Shown here: positions 60,237 through 64,000 of the stretch, one piece after another | Position numbering within the stretch: the stretch's first letter is position 1 | How the letters are laid out: the number at the start of each line of letters is the position of its first letter | Assembly: GCA_014058105.1 (NCBI GenBank) | Contig: JACGCM010002017.1 | Span: forward strand, 1,116,001 to 1,180,000 | Length of the DNA: 64,000 bases | From: Kingdonia uniflora | Lineage: Eukaryota; Streptophyta; Magnoliopsida; Ranunculales; Circaeasteraceae | Direction: 5' to 3' | Translations under genes and position numbers: made by a program | The notes under the pieces: generated by a model | What the model was told of the DNA's origin: nothing | The model's input: the letters and a program-made list of their open reading frames with translations, nothing else | Databases searched by the model: none

Positions 60237-60745
60237 CTAAATAAACCATAGCACATCAGAGTTCATAATTTATCACCATTTGCACGATTAATCCCTGAGA
60301 CAATTGAAATCACACCAACCAAACATATAAGTCGATTAGGACTTCTACTTCTAGAGGTATGGTCCCAGTGTCCTAAGTAAACTAAGTAAGTCGATCAGGA
60401 TTTACGCTTCTAGAGCCATGGTCCCAGTATCCTACAAACCAGGTGAGTCGATCAGGGCTTCTATTTTAAGAGGCATGGTCCCAGTATCCTAAATAAACCA
60501 GAGTGATTAGCATATTAGAGTTCATAATTTATCACCATTTGCAATATTAATCCCTGGGCCAGCTGAAATCACACCAACAAAACATGTGAGTTGATTAGAA
60601 CTTCTCATTCTAGAGGCATGGTCTCAATGTCCTAAATAAAACAGAGTGGTCAAGAGATCAGAGTTCATGTTTATCACCATTTGCACGATTAATCCCTGGG
60701 CAGCTGAAATCACACCAACCAACCAACACGTGTAAGTCGATTATT
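60237..60745. repeat. Complex tandem-repeat array
   Basis: A long unit (AGAGTTCATAATTTATCACC, then ATTAATCCCTG, GAAATCACACCAAC, then GTCGATTAGGACTTCT, TCTAGAGGYATGGTCCCAGT, GTCCTAAATAAAC) occurs about three times. Its second half (about 57 bp) is further amplified between 60340 and 60490. No coding frame. Confidence 0.85.
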
Positions 60746-61052
60746 ATTCTTTTCCCTGTTTCATTCCTATTCCATCCATATTGCTCGAGTAGCGCCTACT
60801 TAAGTTGATACTTCAGCCATAGATAAATATAGGGATGTCAATGGATCAGATATGCTACAATCGGAATGTTAATACTTCAACCATTAAATAATTAACAACC
60901 ACTTAACCACATAGTTAGATGTATTATAAATAGTTTTTTATTGTTATAATATGTATTAATATATCGATATATAATTTCGGATCGGATATTTATCGGTTGC
61001 AGTACGTTAGATAGTGTACCATAAGCGTGAGATAATATCTCAACACAGGCAA

Positions 61053-61406
61053 CACGTGAAATGCACTTCACGTGCTTCCGTCATCAACAACCACCGTTCT
61101 TTCACGTGCTCTCTCTTGTTCTTATTTCGTCACGAGAATAAACATTAGGTGAGCCGTTATAACTGAAGTTAGTTAAGCGTTAACACGTGTTGATCATGCA
61201 CGTTGTAAATGACGACGTGTATCACATCATAACAGTAGTGCGTGAGTCTGACACGCGCAGTGGACCCCACGTGAAAGGGAATTAAGGAGTTCAGGGTCTT
61301 TAATTTAGTCTGCAAGGACCAGTTTGGTAATTTTTGTGGCAGGTTGTACTTAAACTAGCTAAAGTATGAGTCAAATAAGAAGATGTGTTCTATTTGGGGG
61401 CACGTG
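61053..61406. promoter_or_regulatory. Cluster of six CACGTG G-boxes upstream of the bHLH gene
   Basis: Perfect CACGTG at 61053, 61069, 61103, 61194, 61268 and 61401; a seventh lies at 60727 and a GACGTG near 61214. G-boxes bind bHLH (MYC, PIF) and bZIP (ABF, HY5) factors. The cluster lies about 1.7-2.1 kb before the bHLH start codon and about 1.3 kb from the glutaredoxin-like gene, so its target is inferred. Confidence 0.7.
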
Positions 61407-62413
61407 CTATACTTTAAGACCGTGAGATTCTACTAGTGGTAATCTAACGGGCCTTATTTTATCCTCATTTTTAATTGTTTTAGATTTGGATTAATTAATT
61501 ATTTGACTACAACTCTACAAGTCATTTATGTTTATATTTGCTTTTTTGGGAAATGACACGAAGTCTTCTTTAAATTTCACAAAAGAAAATATAGCAAATG
61601 CGGAATTGTACATTTATGGATATGTTCGAGAAAAGAAAAAAACATTTATGGGTATGTGGAAATAAATATAAGCATAAGATATAATAATTTATTTATGTGT
61701 CATTTTCAATTACATGCTGCATCTACACGCAGAGGGGGCAGACTGGCCCTAACATGATTTTTTTTTTTGATATCTAGCAATTACTGTAAAATACTTACTA
61801 GCTAAGCTACCATTTCCATTAGTCAAACTATGTAAAGAGTCCGAATACACTTTATTGGCTAAGCATAAAATTCATTTGTCAAACTATGGTCAATATGACA
61901 TCACTTTACCAACTAGACTACCTGTATCACCTCTCTAATTGTAACAACATTGAAGTAATTTACCACTTAAGCTGTCTACTCTGTCTGTCAAATTATAACC
62001 AATCTTACAACACTTTATCAGTTAAGCTAATTGTATCATCTACCAAACTGTAACTCCATTTGTCAGACTATGATCACTAAAAAAATTAATTCTTTTTTGG
62101 CTAATCTAACTGTACCGCATGTCAAGTTATAACGTACTTTATCAACTAAATTAGCTGTAATACCTGTTCTAAACGGCATCCTCAGAATCAGGGAAACCAA
62201 AACATGCATATTCGAATGCTCATGATCCAAGTCGTACAATACTCGTAGATAATCATCATGTAAACAAACTCTTATCTAAAATTAATTATCTTTCCTCAAC
62301 AACAAATATAAATCTGCCATTTTATATCCAAAATCCAATTTTTTTTTACCTCAAACTTGATTTTTTTAATGACTCTTATGCCCCTCTTAAGAAAACACGA
62401 ATCTTGCTTGCAC
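61407..62413. other. AT-rich stretch before the bHLH promoter
   Basis: No gene supported. 61760-62165 contains loose, imperfect repeats of CTATGGTCAATATGACATC/ACTTTATCAACTA-type sequence, probably an old degenerate tandem array. Confidence 0.45.
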
Positions 62414-63122
62414 TATAAATAGTCTGCAAATGAGATGTAAACAAAAGAGCAGCAGAATCCTTGCCGACTTCAAAAATCCAAAACTTTCACATGAGAGCAC
62501 TTAACCATGGTTAACTTTTAACCACCTTACCTTAGAGATCTGGTTAGAGTTTGAGAAGAGAAACCCACCCGTCTCTTTCTCTCTCTCTCTCTGTGATTTC
62601 AGAAGAGCTCAATAAGAGGAAGGGAAGTTGCTTTCCGGGATATTTAAAGAGTTGGTTTTGATGAGCATTTGAATCTATCTCTGGGAGCTTTTGATTGGTG
62701 AGTTATGATTTATTCAATTTGATTTAGTTTGGGTTTTGTTATGCTCTGTTGTTGTTGTTGTACAGTTACTGGGGTTTTGTTTAATTTGAATCTGGGGTGA
62801 TGAGATATTTGTGAGATCTGTTATAGTGGGAGAATGATGAAATGTGAGTTTTTTTAATGGTTTTGATGTTGTTTTTGTAAATTATGTCTGGGAGTTGTGT
62901 TTGAGTATTGGGTTTGGAGTTTTTTATGATGGGTAGGAGTGATTTGGGGTGTTTTTGAAGAAACTTGTAATGGGGTTATTGTTGTTCATTGATTGGGTGA
63001 ACATGTTTGTTAGTGTTGATGTTTTTGGCAATGGGTGGGATTGAGTTTGGGTGCTTGTGAAAAGATTTGTAGAGTTTGGGAAGGTTTTGTTTAGTGGTTT
63101 TAGTTATCTTTTGGAGTTTGGA
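62414..63122 (+). promoter_or_regulatory. Core promoter, 5' UTR and leader intron of the bHLH gene
   Basis: TATAAATA at 62414-62421 predicts transcription from about 62445. A CT-rich leader (62571-62592) follows. A strong splice donor G/GTGAGT at 62697-62698 and a TTTTAG acceptor near 63102 suggest a leader intron of about 405 bp ending just before the start codon. Confidence 0.6.
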
Positions 63123-64000
63123 ATGATGAAGATTGAAACAGAAGTTGATGTTGGGGTTTGGAATGATGAAGATAAGGCTATGGTAGTTGCGGTTTTAGGT
63201 GCTCGAGCTTTCGATTACTTGGCTACGAGTACGGTGTCGTTGGAGGAATTGTTGGCAACTGCAGGGAGTGATGAAAACATGCAGAACAGGCTCTCGGAGC
63301 TTGTTGAGAGGCCAAATTCCTCGGATTTCAGCTGGAATTATGCGATTTTGTGGCAGATTTCGAGGTCGAAGTTTGGAGATTTGGTTTTATGTTGGGGAGA
63401 TGGGTATTGTAGGGAGCCGAAAGAAGGAGAAGAATCTGAGGCGACACGAATTTTGAATCTTCGCCTCGAGGATGAAACACAGCAAAGAATGAGGAAGAGA
63501 GTGCTTCAGAAGCTGAACATGTTTTTTGGAGGTTCGGAGGAGGAGAATTATGCTTTTGGATTGGATAAGGTCACAGACATGGAAATGTTTTTTCTGGCAT
63601 CAATGTATTTCTCCTTTCCAAGAGGTGAAGGAGCTCCAGGCAGAGTTTTTCAATCTGGGAAACACCTATGGGTATCTGATGCCCTGAATTCTCCATCTGA
63701 TTACTGTGTTCGATCGTTCCTCGCAAGGTCTGCTGGAGTTCAAACCATTGTGATCATCCCCACGGATATTGGGGTTGTTGAATTAGGATCAGTGAGATCG
63801 ATCCCGGAGACTTTAGAAGTAATGCAGACTATAAGATCGGCGTTTTCAAGTGGTTCCCCGTCAGTATGGGTCAGACCAACCACGACAATACCTTCAACAA
63901 GTGAAAGGTCTAAAGATAAAAATGAAACCATCTCCAGTTTTCGTTTTGGGGAAAAGACAGATGAAAGTTTCAAGCTTTTTGGACACAATTCAAACTATTC
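63123..64000 (+). CDS. bHLH13: bHLH-MYC_N transcription factor (bHLH13/JAM2-like), 5' part, runs off the window
   Basis: Open from the ATG at 63123 to the window end (292 codons, no stop). It begins MMKIETEVDVGVWNDEDKAM. The bHLH-MYC_N domain follows at residues 15-210: LVERPNSSDFSWNYAILWQI, SKFGDLVLCWGDGYCREPKE, RMRKRVLQKLNMFFGGSEEE, MFFLASMYFSFPRGEGAPGR, SDYCVRSFLARSAGVQTIVI, PTDIGVVELGSVRSIPETLE. In Arabidopsis JAM1-3 (bHLH17, 13, 3) this domain binds JAZ repressors, and the proteins repress jasmonate responses by competing with MYC2 at G-boxes. The DNA-binding bHLH region and any ACT-like domain lie beyond the window. The assignment within the JAM group is by resemblance to bHLH13. Confidence 0.9.
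   Translation, partial: MMKIETEVDVGVWNDEDKAMVVAVLGARAFDYLATSTVSLEELLATAGSDENMQNRLSELVERPNSSDFSWNYAILWQISRSKFGDLVLCWGDGYCREPKEGEESEATRILNLRLEDETQQRMRKRVLQKLNMFFGGSEEENYAFGLDKVTDMEMFFLASMYFSFPRGEGAPGRVFQSGKHLWVSDALNSPSDYCVRSFLARSAGVQTIVIIPTDIGVVELGSVRSIPETLEVMQTIRSAFSSGSPSVWVRPTTTIPSTSERSKDKNETISSFRFGEKTDESFKLFGHNSNY

Noticed and set aside
63199..63456. 85-codon plus-strand frame starting at 63199
   Set aside because: Out of frame with the much longer bHLH-MYC_N frame that begins at 63123 and runs to the window end.
1..64000. CRISPR arrays, operons, ribosome-binding sites
   Set aside because: The sequence is plant nuclear DNA with spliced genes. No spaced identical short repeats of CRISPR type were seen.

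Overview
The window is nuclear DNA of a flowering plant, most likely a eudicot. The evidence is AT-rich intergenic DNA, canonical GT..AG introns, chloroplast-targeted starch synthase I, a jasmonate-type bHLH gene, and nested Ty1/copia, Ty3/gypsy, Mutator, hAT-like and LINE elements. The species cannot be named from the sequence.

Layout. 1-20950 is a transposon-dense block. It holds a 3.8-kb near-perfect inverted-repeat element (6-3784) abutting a decayed LINE RNase H relic, then a Ty1/copia element (4642-9809, minus) carrying what looks like a captured piece of a host PUX10-type UBX-domain gene. Next come a decayed short LTR element (10811-14298) interrupted by a Mutator-like element (11657-13439), and a long copia element (14749-20943, minus) whose polyprotein is readable but broken by in-frame stops. 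20950-23380 is intergenic. 23380-34370 is an 8-exon plus-strand gene for a GON4-like/SANT nuclear protein of about 1315 aa. A complete small non-autonomous LTR element (34598-36565) lies just downstream.

38499-53316 (minus) is a 15-exon starch synthase I gene of about 618 aa, convergent with the GON4-like gene. Its last intron holds a deleted gypsy element (39498-43771), itself interrupted by an 831-bp GC-ended DNA element. Intron 2 holds a 349-bp hAT-type MITE with a tRNA-like pol III promoter signature. 54339-58940 is a diverged tandem duplication: the left copy ends in a broken glutaredoxin-like pseudogene and received a 5'-truncated LINE, while the right copy leads into the intact intronless glutaredoxin-like gene (58748-59815, minus). 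60237-60745 is a tandem-repeat array. 61053-61406 is a dense cluster of CACGTG G-boxes. From 63123 to the window edge runs the first exon of a bHLH-MYC_N transcription factor (bHLH13/JAM2-like).

The four host genes do not form a pathway or operon; each has its own promoter. Splice junctions and phases were checked by hand and keep frame throughout for both multi-exon genes. Most of the structural interest lies in the transposons: gene capture, nested insertions with readable target-site duplications, a possible pol III promoter in an intron, and hairpin-forming DNA.
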